DNA of 64,000 bases from Pseudomonas fluorescens (lineage in GTDB: Bacteria; Pseudomonadota; Gammaproteobacteria; Pseudomonadales; Pseudomonadaceae): contig NZ_LT907842.1 in assembly GCF_900215245.1 (NCBI RefSeq), positions 3,038,001 to 3,102,000 on the forward strand. The letters run 5' to 3'. Under the pieces are notes generated by a model, which saw only the letters and a program-made list of their open reading frames with translations, made no database searches and had not been told where the DNA came from. Shown piece by piece: positions 7,094 to 16,164 of the stretch (positions are counted from its first letter, which is position 1; each line of letters starts with the position of its first letter). The position numbers and the translations under genes were made by a program.

Positions 7094-8167
7094 ATGAAAG
7101 TCGAATTCAACCATGATCTGCACAAAGTCCAGAGCCTGGACCTGCCTGCACCTGAGAAGGCCGCCCAAGCCCGAGCGCACGTCGCCGCGCCCGGTGTCGA
7201 TGAGCTCGCCAGCATTTTCAGCCAGGAAGTGGCGCTCACCAGTAAGGCACTGAACCAGCGCGCGATGGGCGTGCGTGTCACCCCTACCGAACAGCTTGCG
7301 CAACTCTATGATCAGTTGGGGCACCCGGCTCAGACGAGCCTGGCAGCCCTGACTCGCCAAGTCAGGCAGCACTTGCAGCAGTCGCCCAGTGTTGAAAAGT
7401 TGTTGGACCTCACGGGGGGCGACCCGGCGCGTACGTATGTGGTGCTGCGCCAGATTACGGCCCAGGCAGAAGCCGAGGTGCGCAAGACGGAAGCCGCGCT
7501 GGCACGTGATGCCCTGGCCAAACTGGAAATTCGCTACAAGCGGGAAATCCAGGCGGCCCTCAATATTGCGATGGCGTTGCAGGCCAACAGTGATGATCCG
7601 CAGGAGCGTCAGGCGGTACGTGCGCTGTATTACGCCAATGTGGTGGTGCGCCAGTCGCTGGCCAGCATGATGCAGGCGTTGTTGGGCCTGTACGGCGGTG
7701 AGCAGTTCTCTGGTGGGCTCAACATCATGCGCCGGGCCTTGGCTGACGATATTGCGGCCTGCGCCTCGTCGGTTCCGACGGCCAAGTTGCGCACGCTGCT
7801 GCTGGGCCTGCAAAGCTGCGGTCAATTGGGGGGCGTGCTGTCCAGTTGTCGCACGTTGATCCAGCGTCTGAAGGTTGAACACGACGCCGTCATCCTGTTG
7901 CAGCGCCTGTTGGGGTACGCCGGTAATGGCATCGCCCCGTCCGAGGTCCAGCGGCTGGCGGATGAGTTGGCGGGCAGCGAATCGGCCCACCAACTGGCCT
8001 CGCTCAATGCGGTCTACCCGGTGCTCAAAACGTTGCCCATGGCGTTGTGGCGCGATACGCGGGGGCGCCAGGAGGGCCTGCACAACTTTTTGCTGGTGAT
8101 GGATGAGTTCACCCGCCTGGAGAACAGCCAGGCTCGGCTTGGCAGTGATCCGAGGGCATTGGCGTGA
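7094..8167 (+). CDS. rspJ: RspJ, type III secretion gatekeeper (SctW/HrpJ family)
   Basis: A 357-residue protein of the HrpJ/SctW group, the cytosolic gatekeeper that sits at the export gate and controls the order in which substrates leave. It is helical throughout, with the family stretch HVAAPGVDELASIFSQEVALTSKAL near the N-terminus. The open frame reaches back to 6920, but that part crosses the hrp box; the ATG at 7094 is the first start after the promoter and fits HrpJ length. It is the first gene of the rightward operon, and its stop overlaps the rscV start by 4 bases. Confidence 0.85.
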   Translation: MKVEFNHDLHKVQSLDLPAPEKAAQARAHVAAPGVDELASIFSQEVALTSKALNQRAMGVRVTPTEQLAQLYDQLGHPAQTSLAALTRQVRQHLQQSPSVEKLLDLTGGDPARTYVVLRQITAQAEAEVRKTEAALARDALAKLEIRYKREIQAALNIAMALQANSDDPQERQAVRALYYANVVVRQSLASMMQALLGLYGGEQFSGGLNIMRRALADDIAACASSVPTAKLRTLLLGLQSCGQLGGVLSSCRTLIQRLKVEHDAVILLQRLLGYAGNGIAPSEVQRLADELAGSESAHQLASLNAVYPVLKTLPMALWRDTRGRQEGLHNFLLVMDEFTRLENSQARLGSDPRALA

Positions 8168-10257
8168 CCGTCCTGGCGACGCTTAACCGCTGGATGCTCA
8201 AGGCCGCACAACGTGCCGAAGTCCTTGGCGCGGTGGTGGTGTTGGCCATCGTGTTCATTTTTATCGTGCCATTGCCCACCTGGCTGGTGGATATCCTCAT
8301 TGCACTGAACATCTGCATTTCCTGCCTGTTGATTGTGCTGGCGCTCTACCTGCCGGGGCCGTTGGCGTTTTCTTCGTTTCCGTCGATCCTGCTGTTGACC
8401 ACCATGTTTCGCCTGGCCCTGTCGATTGCGACCACGCGCCTGATCCTGCTGGAACAGGACGCTGGCGATATCGTCGAGGCATTCGGCAATTTTGTGGTGG
8501 GCGGCAATCTGGCGGTGGGGTTGGTGATCTTCATGATCCTCACCCTGGTCAACTTCCTGGTGATTACCAAGGGGTCGGAGCGGGTTGCCGAAGTGGCGGC
8601 GCGGTTCAGTCTGGACGCGATGCCCGGCAAACAGATGTCCATCGACAGCGATTTGCGTGCGGGGTTGATCGACGGCGTGCAGGCGCGCGACAAGCGTGAC
8701 CAGTTGTCCCGCGAGAGCCAGCTGTTCGGGGCCATGGACGGGGCCATGAAGTTCGTCAAGGGCGATGCCATCGCCGGCTTGGTGATCGTGTTGATCAACC
8801 TGCTGGGCGGCTTCTCCACCGGCATGTTCCAGCACGGCATGAGCGCCGCCGACTCGATCGCCTTGTATTCGGTGCTGACCATCGGCGACGGTCTGATCGC
8901 GCAGATTCCCGCGCTGCTGATCTCCCTGACCGCCGGCATGATCATCACCCGCGTGGCCCCCGATGGACGCAAGGGCATCACCAACATGGGCGCTGAAATT
9001 GCCCGCCAGATGACCAGCGAACCCAAGAGCTGGATGATCGCTTCGGTCGGAATGCTCGCCTTTTCGGCGTTGCCCGGCATGCCCACGCTGGTGTTCATCC
9101 TGATTGCACTGATCACCGGCTGCCTGGGTTTTTACCTGATGCGCCAGCGTCAACGCCAGGAGCAGGAAGCGGCCGGTGCCACCGTCGAGATGGCGCCGGA
9201 AGAGAACGGGCTTGTGGACTTGCGGGGGTTCGATCCCTCGCGGCCCTATCTCTTGCAGTTTCCGCCCGTGCTGCGTGGCACAGACGTGGTGGTAGAGCTC
9301 ATGCACGAGATTCGCAAAGCGCGTAACGGCATCGTCGCCAGGATTGGCTTGACCCTGCCGCCGTTTGAGGTCGAGTTCGACGCCTCCCTGGCCGACGATG
9401 AAATGCGTTTTTGCGTGCATGAAGTGCCAATGGTCAAAGCCACCCAAGGCCAGCGAGTGGCGGTCGCGCGCTCGACATTCGAAGACGAACCGGGCAACGG
9501 CATCCCGGGGCTGCTCGAGCGTGAGGAGCAGGATTGGGTGTGGCTGGCCGCCGATCATCCGCTGCTTGACGATCCGCAGCTTGAGCGCTTCAGCGCCTTG
9601 AGCTTGATCATTGAGCGCATGACTCAATCGATGATGCTCAGTGGGCCGCAGTTTCTCGGGATCCAGGAGAGCAAGTCGATCCTCGGCTGGCTTGAAAGCA
9701 ATCAGCCCGAGCTGGTTCAGGAGCTGCAGCGCATCATGCCGTTGTCGCGTTTTTCGGCGGTGCTGCAGCGCCTGGCCAGCGAAGGGGTGCCGCTGCGCGC
9801 GGTGCGGCCGATTGTCGAATCGTTGATCGAGTATGGCCAGCACGAGCGTGAGCCGGAGGCCTTGGCTGACTACGCGCGCATTGCGCTCAAATCGCAGATT
9901 TTTCACCAGTACAGTGAGACCGACGGTTTGCATGCCTGGCTGCTGGCGCCGCAGACCGAGAACATCTTGCGTGAGGCGTTGCGCCAGACGCAGACCGGGG
10001 TGTTTTTTGCGCTCGACAATGACAGCAGCGCGGCGCTGGTCAGCTTGCTCAACCAGGCCTTTACCCTGCGGCCAAAAACGAAAAGCGTGATGCTGGTGGC
10101 GCAGGATCTGCGTAGCCCTTTGCGCACGCTGTTGCTCGAAGAATTCAACCATGTGCCGGTGCTGTCGTTCGCCGAATTGGGCAGCACCTCCAAGGTAAAA
10201 GTGCTGGGGCGTTTCGATCTTGGCCAGGACGTGTTGATGCACGGGGCGTTGGCATGA
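8164..10257 (+). CDS. rscV: RscV, type III export gate protein (SctV/HrcV)
   Basis: A 697-residue FHIPEP-family protein, the major export-gate subunit in the inner membrane. About eight transmembrane segments fill the first ~330 residues (for example VLGAVVVLAIVFIFIVPLPTW and the conserved TTMFRLALSIATTRLIL). The large cytosolic ring-forming domain follows a linker near residue 335. The start is GTG at 8164, overlapping the rspJ stop as GTGA, so translation is coupled. It works with RscR, RscS, RscT and RscU as the export apparatus. Confidence 0.95.
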   Translation: MTVLATLNRWMLKAAQRAEVLGAVVVLAIVFIFIVPLPTWLVDILIALNICISCLLIVLALYLPGPLAFSSFPSILLLTTMFRLALSIATTRLILLEQDAGDIVEAFGNFVVGGNLAVGLVIFMILTLVNFLVITKGSERVAEVAARFSLDAMPGKQMSIDSDLRAGLIDGVQARDKRDQLSRESQLFGAMDGAMKFVKGDAIAGLVIVLINLLGGFSTGMFQHGMSAADSIALYSVLTIGDGLIAQIPALLISLTAGMIITRVAPDGRKGITNMGAEIARQMTSEPKSWMIASVGMLAFSALPGMPTLVFILIALITGCLGFYLMRQRQRQEQEAAGATVEMAPEENGLVDLRGFDPSRPYLLQFPPVLRGTDVVVELMHEIRKARNGIVARIGLTLPPFEVEFDASLADDEMRFCVHEVPMVKATQGQRVAVARSTFEDEPGNGIPGLLEREEQDWVWLAADHPLLDDPQLERFSALSLIIERMTQSMMLSGPQFLGIQESKSILGWLESNQPELVQELQRIMPLSRFSAVLQRLASEGVPLRAVRPIVESLIEYGQHEREPEALADYARIALKSQIFHQYSETDGLHAWLLAPQTENILREALRQTQTGVFFALDNDSSAALVSLLNQAFTLRPKTKSVMLVAQDLRSPLRTLLLEEFNHVPVLSFAELGSTSKVKVLGRFDLGQDVLMHGALA

Positions 10258-10295
10258 ATACGGGGTTGCTGTCATTACCGGGAAGGGCTCGATGA
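10254..10295 (+). CDS. possible 13-codon coupling open reading frame between rscV and rspQ
   Basis: An ATG overlapping the rscV stop (ATGA) opens a 13-codon frame, whose TGA overlaps the rspQ ATG (ATGATG). This gives an unbroken chain of overlapping stops and starts across the 34-base gap. It may be chance, or a device to pass ribosomes to rspQ. No product function is proposed. Confidence 0.2.
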   Translation: MNTGLLSLPGRAR

Positions 10296-11194
10296 TGTTC
10301 GAGCTGCGTGTGTTGGATGGTTTGCATCAGGGCGCCGCGCTGCCCTTGTTCGGTGAGCAATGGAGTATCGGTGCGCATGCCGACGCCGACCTTTTGCTCA
10401 ACGATGCCGGGATTGCCGAGTATCACGCACGGTTGCGGCTGGTCGGTTCACGTTGGTCGGTGCAGGCAGAAGCGGGGCTGCTTCAAGGGCCCGATGGCCT
10501 GGTCCAGGCGCAGATCGCCAACCTTGCACTCGGCAGCGCTTTTTCAATGGGCACCATTCGTTTGTGTGTCACGCCGGCCGACCATCCCTGGCCCCAGGCG
10601 GCTGCCCCCCAGCCTGTACCCGTGGCGCCCGATCACGAGGCCGCGTTGACGCTGACGTTGTCTTCCCTCTCGCCGTCGCGGCAGAAGCACTTGATCAGCC
10701 TGGTGCTGGTGCTTGCCGTGATCTTCGTGGCGGTCGGTATCGCCTCCACGGGAGACCGCGATGCACAGGCGTCATTGATGCCGGCGCTGGAGCAAAAACG
10801 TGAGCTTGCCTCGCCTTTCGAGGTGCGTCAGCAACTGCTGAAAATGCTCGGCGAGCGTGAATTGGGCCCGAAGGTCAACTTGCTGGTGATCAATGGCCAG
10901 ATTGTGCTGGACGGCGAAGTCGCCCAGGACGACGTGGAATTGGTGACCCGCATGCTCAGCCGGTTTGGCGAGCAGTTTGATACCGCCGTGCCGGTGTTGA
11001 GCCGTGTGCGGGTCAGCGACGGCACGCTGCCTTTCAAGATTTTGCAGATCGTTGGCGGGCCCAACGGCCATGTGGTCCTGGAGCAAGGTGAGCGCCTCTT
11101 TGTGGGTGACGAAGTGGACGGGTTGCGCTTGGTGCTGATTGATAACAACAAGGTGGTTTTCGATGGAACACAACGTTATGAGGTGCGCTGGTGA
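10292..11194 (+). CDS. rspQ: RspQ, inner-membrane ring protein (SctD/HrpQ)
   Basis: A 300-residue bitopic protein of the SctD family, forming the outer of the two inner-membrane rings of the basal body. Residues ~1-100 make a cytosolic FHA-like domain (WSIGAHADADLLLNDAGIAEYHARL). A single transmembrane helix lies at about 134-152, and the rest is periplasmic with ring-building motifs. The start is one of two adjacent ATGs at 10292/10295, with GGAAGGG upstream. The stop overlaps the rscN start by 4 bases. Confidence 0.85.
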   Translation: MMFELRVLDGLHQGAALPLFGEQWSIGAHADADLLLNDAGIAEYHARLRLVGSRWSVQAEAGLLQGPDGLVQAQIANLALGSAFSMGTIRLCVTPADHPWPQAAAPQPVPVAPDHEAALTLTLSSLSPSRQKHLISLVLVLAVIFVAVGIASTGDRDAQASLMPALEQKRELASPFEVRQQLLKMLGERELGPKVNLLVINGQIVLDGEVAQDDVELVTRMLSRFGEQFDTAVPVLSRVRVSDGTLPFKILQIVGGPNGHVVLEQGERLFVGDEVDGLRLVLIDNNKVVFDGTQRYEVRW

Positions 11195-12549
11195 ACGATA
11201 GCCTGCAAGAGCGTCTGGACGCCTGGCAGCAGCGTCAGTCCCAGGCATTGACGCGCTTTGCGCCCGTCATCCAGCGCGGTCGCATCCAACGCGTCAACGG
11301 CATGCTGTTGCAGTGCCGGTTGCCCGAGGCGCGCATCGGTGATTTGTGCCGGGTCGAGAAGTCACTGGGTGACGACATGCTCGCCGAAATCATCGGTTTT
11401 GATCAGCAGGACGCGGTGCTCAGTGCCCTCGGTAATCTCGAAGGTGTACGGGTGGGCGCCGGCGTGGAGCGTCTGGGCGTGCCGCACCGGGTACGCGTCG
11501 GTGATGACTTGCTGGGCCAGGTGTTGGATGGTTTTGGTCGGCCGATTGCGGGCGAGGGGCCCAGTGCGTTTGTCGAAACCGCCAGCGGTGATGCGAGCCC
11601 GGTGTTGTGTGAGGCGCCGTTGCCCACGGAGCGCCCACGCATCAACCGGGCGTTGGCCACCGGCGTGCGCTCGATCGATGGGTTGCTGACCTTGGGCGAG
11701 GGCCAGCGCGTTGGTTTGTTTGCGGGTGCGGGGTGCGGCAAGACGACCTTGTTGGCCGAAATCGCGCGCAACGTGGATTGCGATGTGATTGTGTTCGGTT
11801 TGATCGGCGAACGGGGCCGCGAGCTGCGCGAGTTTCTCGATCATGAGTTGGACGACGCGTTGCGGGCCAAGGCGGTGCTGGTCTGCGCCACGTCCGACCG
11901 TTCCAGTATGGAGCGCGCCCGGGCCGCCTTTACGGCGACGGCGCTGGCCGAAGGGTTTCGGCGCAAGGGCAAGCGTGTGCTGCTGTTGATCGACTCCTTG
12001 ACGCGTTTTGCCCGGGCCCAGCGCGAAATCGGTTTGGCCGCGGGTGAGCCGCTGGGCCGTGGTGGTTTGCCGCCTTCGGTCTACAGCCTGCTGCCACGTC
12101 TGGTCGAGCGCGCCGGGCTGACCCGCGACGGCGTGATCACGGCGATCTACACGGTGCTGATCGAGCAGGACTCCATGAGCGACCCGGTGGCGGACGAGGT
12201 TCGTTCGCTGCTGGACGGCCATATTGTGCTGTCACGCAAGCTGGCTGAGCGCGGCCATTATCCGGCAGTCGATGTGCTGGCCAGCCTTTCACGAATACTC
12301 AGCAACGTCGCTGAGCCTGGGCACATTCAAGCCGGTACGGCGTTGCGGCGCCTGCTGTCGGCGTATCAGCAGATCGAACTGATGCTCAAGTTGGGTGAGT
12401 ACCAGCCAGGCAGCGATGCACTGACCGACATGGCGGTGGACAGCCGCCAGGCCGTCGATGGTTTTTTGCGTCAGGACTTGCGTGAGCCCACCCCTGTGGC
12501 GATGACCCTGGAGCAACTGACGGAGCTGACCGCGTATGTCCCATTCTGA
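11191..12549 (+). CDS. rscN: RscN, type III secretion ATPase (SctN/HrcN)
   Basis: A 452-residue hexameric ATPase related to the F1 beta subunit. It strips chaperones from and unfolds substrates at the base of the export apparatus. The Walker A motif GAGCGKTT is at residues 179-186, the Walker B strand VLLLIDSLTRFA at about 263-274, and GLIGERGRE between them is the family signature. Length is typical. The start is GTG at 11191 (GTGA overlap with rspQ). Its 3' end overlaps rspO by 14 bases. Its partners are RspE (stator) and RspO (stalk). Confidence 0.96.
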   Translation: MNDSLQERLDAWQQRQSQALTRFAPVIQRGRIQRVNGMLLQCRLPEARIGDLCRVEKSLGDDMLAEIIGFDQQDAVLSALGNLEGVRVGAGVERLGVPHRVRVGDDLLGQVLDGFGRPIAGEGPSAFVETASGDASPVLCEAPLPTERPRINRALATGVRSIDGLLTLGEGQRVGLFAGAGCGKTTLLAEIARNVDCDVIVFGLIGERGRELREFLDHELDDALRAKAVLVCATSDRSSMERARAAFTATALAEGFRRKGKRVLLLIDSLTRFARAQREIGLAAGEPLGRGGLPPSVYSLLPRLVERAGLTRDGVITAIYTVLIEQDSMSDPVADEVRSLLDGHIVLSRKLAERGHYPAVDVLASLSRILSNVAEPGHIQAGTALRRLLSAYQQIELMLKLGEYQPGSDALTDMAVDSRQAVDGFLRQDLREPTPVAMTLEQLTELTAYVPF

Positions 12550-12979
12550 TTCGCACCCTGCTGACCCGATGCTCGGCGAAATCGAGACCCTGCGACGTTT
12601 GCGCAGGCACCGCGCAGACCGTGCCGAACGCGCGTTGCGTGAGGCGAAAAGAACCCAGCAGGCCTTGTTGGCAAACATCCGCCAGGCAAAGGACACCCTT
12701 GAACAAACCCGTCTGGATGAGGCTGCGCAAAGTGCGCAAATGCTTAGCGAGCACCAAGGGCAGGTGCTGACCTTTCAGGCACTGAAAGCCTGGAGCGCCC
12801 AGGAGCAGACATTGTCCGCCAGCACCCGGCGCGAGGAAGGCCAATTGCATGAGCTGCAAGGCCAGCGGGAGCGGCAGGAAATTGAAATCGGCAGTGCCCA
12901 GAAGCAGGTGACCTTAAGCCTGCGCCAAGTCGAAAAACTTCAGGAATTGTCCATTTTGCTGGCTCAGGAGCCAACATGA
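12536..12979 (+). CDS. rspO: RspO, ATPase central stalk protein (SctO/HrpO)
   Basis: A 147-residue charged, helical protein with long coiled-coil content and many Arg, Glu and Gln residues, as in the FliJ/YscO family. It links the ATPase to the export gate. The identification rests on size, coiled-coil composition and position directly after the ATPase gene; sequence conservation in this family is low. The ATG at 12536 lies inside the end of rscN, and the stop overlaps rspP as ATGA. Confidence 0.75.
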   Translation: MSHSDSHPADPMLGEIETLRRLRRHRADRAERALREAKRTQQALLANIRQAKDTLEQTRLDEAAQSAQMLSEHQGQVLTFQALKAWSAQEQTLSASTRREEGQLHELQGQRERQEIEIGSAQKQVTLSLRQVEKLQELSILLAQEPT

Positions 12980-13434
12980 CCAAGGTGTCTACCAGCCCGC
13001 CCAAACGCCCACGCCCGCGTGCCCCCCGCAACGACCTCGCGCCGGGTAATGCACTGGTGGTGCCGTGGGAACAGGTCCGCCTGTTTACCCAGCTGTTTGA
13101 CCATGGCGGTGACGGGAGCGGTGGCGGCGCTTCGCTGGCGGGGCGCAAGGCTTGCACCCAGGTGGCGATGATCGAAGCGTTGACCGAACAATTGGCGCCG
13201 CGTGTTGTGGGCGCCTCGCAGTGGCCGCTGGTGGCGGTCCTGTACTTGCCGCGCCTGGGGCGGATCAACGCGAGTGTGCGCCGTGAGCCGGGCGCGTGGA
13301 GCATTGAACTGGCGGCGGAGGAAGCCTCCACCGCGCACTGGCTGGGCGGCGTACGGCAACGCTTTCAGGATGGCCTTGAGCAGAGCGTGGGCGTGCCGGT
13401 GAGCTTGAGCCTGGCCAGTGTGGGCCCGGCATGA
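12976..13434 (+). CDS. rspP: RspP, substrate-specificity switch / needle-length protein (SctP/HrpP)
   Basis: A 152-residue protein with a basic, proline-rich disordered N-terminus (SPPKRPRPRAPRND) and a compact C-terminal half. This is the plan of HrpP/SctP proteins, which switch export from early pilus subunits to later substrates by acting on the SctU cytosolic domain. It is shorter than YscP-type rulers, as expected for Hrp systems. Overlaps of 4 bases at both ends tie it to rspO and rscQ. Assignment is mostly by position and composition. Confidence 0.72.
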   Translation: MTKVSTSPPKRPRPRAPRNDLAPGNALVVPWEQVRLFTQLFDHGGDGSGGGASLAGRKACTQVAMIEALTEQLAPRVVGASQWPLVAVLYLPRLGRINASVRREPGAWSIELAAEEASTAHWLGGVRQRFQDGLEQSVGVPVSLSLASVGPA

Positions 13435-14444
13435 TGGCCGCGTTGCTGAACCTGCCCACGGTCATGGCTGACGCGGTGGCTGCACGGCGTCGGATGGGGC
13501 ATGGCTTGCGTATGCCGTTTCAGGTTGCCGAGCAGAGCGGTGAGCTGCTGCTTGAGCCCGGGCCGGCGCCGGCGGGTATCCAGCCGTTGTGCTTCGAGAC
13601 AGCCTGCGGGGTGCTGGCGTTCGGTGAGCCCGGGCCGTTGTTCAGCCTGATGGGCGAGTGCCCGGTGACGCTGGCGCAGTCGGGTAACGATCCGGATTCA
13701 TGGTTTTGGGAGCTGTTCCAGCACCACCTCAGCACCCAGGTGCGCGGGTTGTTGGGCTACCTGCGCTTGCGCGTGAGTGAGGCCCCTTCGGACTTTGGTT
13801 GCCGCCTCACGGTGACCTTGGGCGCGTCCAGGGTCGTGGGCTATCTGTGGCTGGCCCCGGAGAGTTTTCTCGCCGTGTGCGAAGCGGGGCCCTGGCAGCC
13901 TGTCGCCCAGCCGCTACCGGCGTCGTTCCAAGTGGCTGTTGCGGTGCTACTGGGGCGCCTGCAGTTGCCCATTACCCAAGTCAGCAGCCTGCGCGCGGGC
14001 GATGTGGTTTTGCTTGAGCAGGGTTTTTTTCAAGCCCGGGGCGACGGCTACGTGCAGGTCGGCAGGCAACGCCTGCATGGGCGTATTGATGATGAGTCCG
14101 GGCCCTTGTGCCTGACCCTAACTTCTATTGAGGACATGTTTGTGGACGAGGATTTTGCAGCGCAGCACTACCTTGGGCAGGAGGACGACACGCCGGTGGA
14201 GGATGTCTTCGGCAACGAGCCGTTCGATGAATTGAGCATGGCCCTGAACGTGCGCTGCGGGACGCTGAACCTGACCCTCGGCGAGTTGCGCAATCTGGCT
14301 CCCGGCGCGGTGTTGGGGCTCTGCGGGTATGCACCGGGCATGGCCGGGCTCTATTACGGCGACCGGCCTATCGGCCAGGGCCAGTTGGTCGAAGTGGACG
14401 GGCGGCTCGGTCTGCAACTAACGCGAGTGATGGTGTCCCGATGA
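13431..14444 (+). CDS. rscQ: RscQ, cytosolic sorting-platform (C-ring) protein (SctQ/HrcQ), single chain
   Basis: A 337-residue SctQ protein of the cytosolic sorting platform. The C-terminal SpoA domain is clear: [24 protein letters not shown] and [19 protein letters not shown], related to FliN. In P. syringae this protein is split into HrcQA and HrcQB; here it is one chain. An acidic linker ([23 protein letters not shown]) separates the two parts. An in-frame ATG at 14136 (residue 236) begins at that linker and could give a separate ~102-residue C-terminal form, although the GAGG before it is only 2 bases away. It overlaps both neighbours by 4 bases. Confidence 0.88.
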   Translation: MMAALLNLPTVMADAVAARRRMGHGLRMPFQVAEQSGELLLEPGPAPAGIQPLCFETACGVLAFGEPGPLFSLMGECPVTLAQSGNDPDSWFWELFQHHLSTQVRGLLGYLRLRVSEAPSDFGCRLTVTLGASRVVGYLWLAPESFLAVCEAGPWQPVAQPLPASFQVAVAVLLGRLQLPITQVSSLRAGDVVLLEQGFFQARGDGYVQVGRQRLHGRIDDESGPLCLTLTSIEDMFVDEDFAAQHYLGQEDDTPVEDVFGNEPFDELSMALNVRCGTLNLTLGELRNLAPGAVLGLCGYAPGMAGLYYGDRPIGQGQLVEVDGRLGLQLTRVMVSR

Positions 14445-15094
14445 GCTTTCAGGGGGTAGACCCTCTCGTACTCGCGCTGTTTCTTGCGGCATTGTCGTTG
14501 ATGCCGATGTTGTTGATCGTGTGCACGGCGTTTTTGAAGATCGTGATCGTGCTGATGATCACGCGCAACGCCATCGGTGTGCAGCAAGTGCCGCCGAGCA
14601 TGGCTATCAACGGCATCGCGTTGGCCGCAACGCTTTTTATCATGGCGCCGGTGGGGTATGAGATCGCCGAGGCCGTCAAGGTCACACCGTTGAACCTGAG
14701 CAACGTGCAGACGCTGCAGCAGACCGGGCTTGAAGCGGTTAAGCCGTTGCGGGCATTCATGCTGCGCAACGTTGACCCGGATGTGCTCACGCACTTGCTG
14801 GAAAACACCGCGCGCATGTGGCCGGCGCAGATGGCGCAGGACGTCCAGCGCGAGGACTTGATCCTGCTGGTGCCGGCATTTGTGCTGTCGCAGTTGCAGG
14901 CGGGGTTCGAGATCGGGTTTTTAATCTATATCCCGTTCATCGTGATCGACCTGATTGTCTCCAACCTCCTCCTGGCATTGGGCATGCAAATGGTCTCGCC
15001 CATGACCATTTCCCTGCCGCTCAAATTGCTGTTGTTTGTGCTCGTCTCCGGATGGTCGCGGTTGCTCGACAGCCTTTTCCTTTCTTACCTCTGA
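14441..15094 (+). CDS. rscR: RscR, export apparatus protein (SctR/HrcR)
   Basis: A 217-residue FliP-family integral membrane protein with four strongly hydrophobic segments. It forms the core export channel with RscS and RscT. Conserved FliP-type stretches are visible: [28 protein letters not shown] near the N-terminus and [32 protein letters not shown] near the C-terminus. Length is full for the family, so it is not truncated. Its ATG overlaps the rscQ stop. Confidence 0.95.
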   Translation: MSFQGVDPLVLALFLAALSLMPMLLIVCTAFLKIVIVLMITRNAIGVQQVPPSMAINGIALAATLFIMAPVGYEIAEAVKVTPLNLSNVQTLQQTGLEAVKPLRAFMLRNVDPDVLTHLLENTARMWPAQMAQDVQREDLILLVPAFVLSQLQAGFEIGFLIYIPFIVIDLIVSNLLLALGMQMVSPMTISLPLKLLLFVLVSGWSRLLDSLFLSYL

Positions 15095-15101
15095 GCCCTC
15101 T

Positions 15102-15365
15102 ATGGAACCGATCGTGCTGTTCAAGCAGGGCATGCTGCTGGTGGTCGTGTTGTCGGCCCCGCCGCTGATCGTGGCGGTGGTCGTTGGTGTACTGACCTCG
15201 CTGGTGCAGGCCCTGATGCAGATCCAGGACCAGACGTTGCCGTTTGGCATCAAGCTGGTGGCGGTGGGTATCACGCTGGCTGTGACGGGCCGTTGGATTG
15301 GCGTGGAATTGATCCAGTTGATCAACCTCACCTTCGACATGATCGCCCGCTCGGCGCTCAACTGA
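15102..15365 (+). CDS. rscS: RscS, export apparatus protein (SctS/HrcS)
   Basis: An 87-residue FliQ-family membrane protein with two hydrophobic helices (GMLLVVVLSAPPLIVAVVVGVLTSLV and KLVAVGITLAVTGRWIGVELI) and the conserved loop ALMQIQDQTLPF. The ATG at 15102 gives the normal family length; the longer open frame upstream lies within rscR in another frame. It follows rscR by 7 bases. Confidence 0.94.
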   Translation: MEPIVLFKQGMLLVVVLSAPPLIVAVVVGVLTSLVQALMQIQDQTLPFGIKLVAVGITLAVTGRWIGVELIQLINLTFDMIARSALN

Positions 15366-15375
15366 GGCATTGCCT

Positions 15376-16164
15376 GTGTTGCTATACCTTGAGTTCCTGC
15401 CCAGCCTGCTGATTGGCATGGCGCGCATTTACCCCTGCGCGTTCCTGGTGGCGGCGTTTTGTTTTCAGCACATCCGCGGTATGCCCCGGCACACGATCGT
15501 GATGGTCATGGCGCTGCTTCCCGCACCCGGTATCCACGCCGCGTTGACGGGTAGTGACTACTCGGCACTGCTGCTCGCCGGGCTGGTGCTCAAGGAGGCG
15601 ATGCTGGGGTTTTTGCTGGGCGTGTTGCTGTCGATGCCGTTCTGGATGTTTGAGGCCGTAGGGGCGCTGTTGGATAACCAGCGGGGTGCCTTGGCCGGTG
15701 GCCAGTTGAACCCCTCGCTTGGCCCGGACGCTACGCCCGTCGGCCACCTGTTCAAGGAACTGGCAATTTTTCTATTGATGGCCACCCTGGGCCTCGGGGC
15801 GCTGACCCAAGTGATTTGGGACAGCTACGAAATCTGGCCGCCGACCGCCTGGTTCCCGGTGGTGGGGCCTAATGGGTTTGGTACGTTTATCGCGCTGCTG
15901 GGCGATACCTTCACGCACATGATGCTCTACGCGGCGCCCTTTATCGCGGTGTTGCTGTTGCTTGAGTTCGGCATCGCTTTGCTTGGGCTTTACAGCCCCC
16001 AATTGCAGGTGAGTACGCTGGCCCCACCGGTCAAATGCCTGGCGGGGATTGGTGTTTTGATCCTGTACTTTGCGTTGCTGCAGGACTTGATCGTCGGGCG
16101 CATGGTGTTGTTGGGTGACCTCAAGCACTCCCTCGGTTTGATGTTCAAGGTCGCGACGCCATGA
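15376..16164 (+). CDS. rscT: RscT, export apparatus protein (SctT/HrcT)
   Basis: A 262-residue FliR-family membrane protein with about six to eight hydrophobic segments. It completes the export-gate core with RscR and RscS. Conserved FliR-like features include the stretch GALLDNQRGALAGGQLNPSLG. I choose the GTG at 15376, because TGAGG lies 8 bases before it; a TTG at 15370 is in frame but too close to that ribosome site. Its stop overlaps the rscU start by 4 bases. Confidence 0.9.
   Translation: MLLYLEFLPSLLIGMARIYPCAFLVAAFCFQHIRGMPRHTIVMVMALLPAPGIHAALTGSDYSALLLAGLVLKEAMLGFLLGVLLSMPFWMFEAVGALLDNQRGALAGGQLNPSLGPDATPVGHLFKELAIFLLMATLGLGALTQVIWDSYEIWPPTAWFPVVGPNGFGTFIALLGDTFTHMMLYAAPFIAVLLLLEFGIALLGLYSPQLQVSTLAPPVKCLAGIGVLILYFALLQDLIVGRMVLLGDLKHSLGLMFKVATP

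Noticed and set aside
8014..10275. 753-codon open frame antisense to rscV
   Set aside because: It mirrors the G/C-rich third positions of rscV, has a low-complexity His/Gln/Arg-rich translation and no family likeness.
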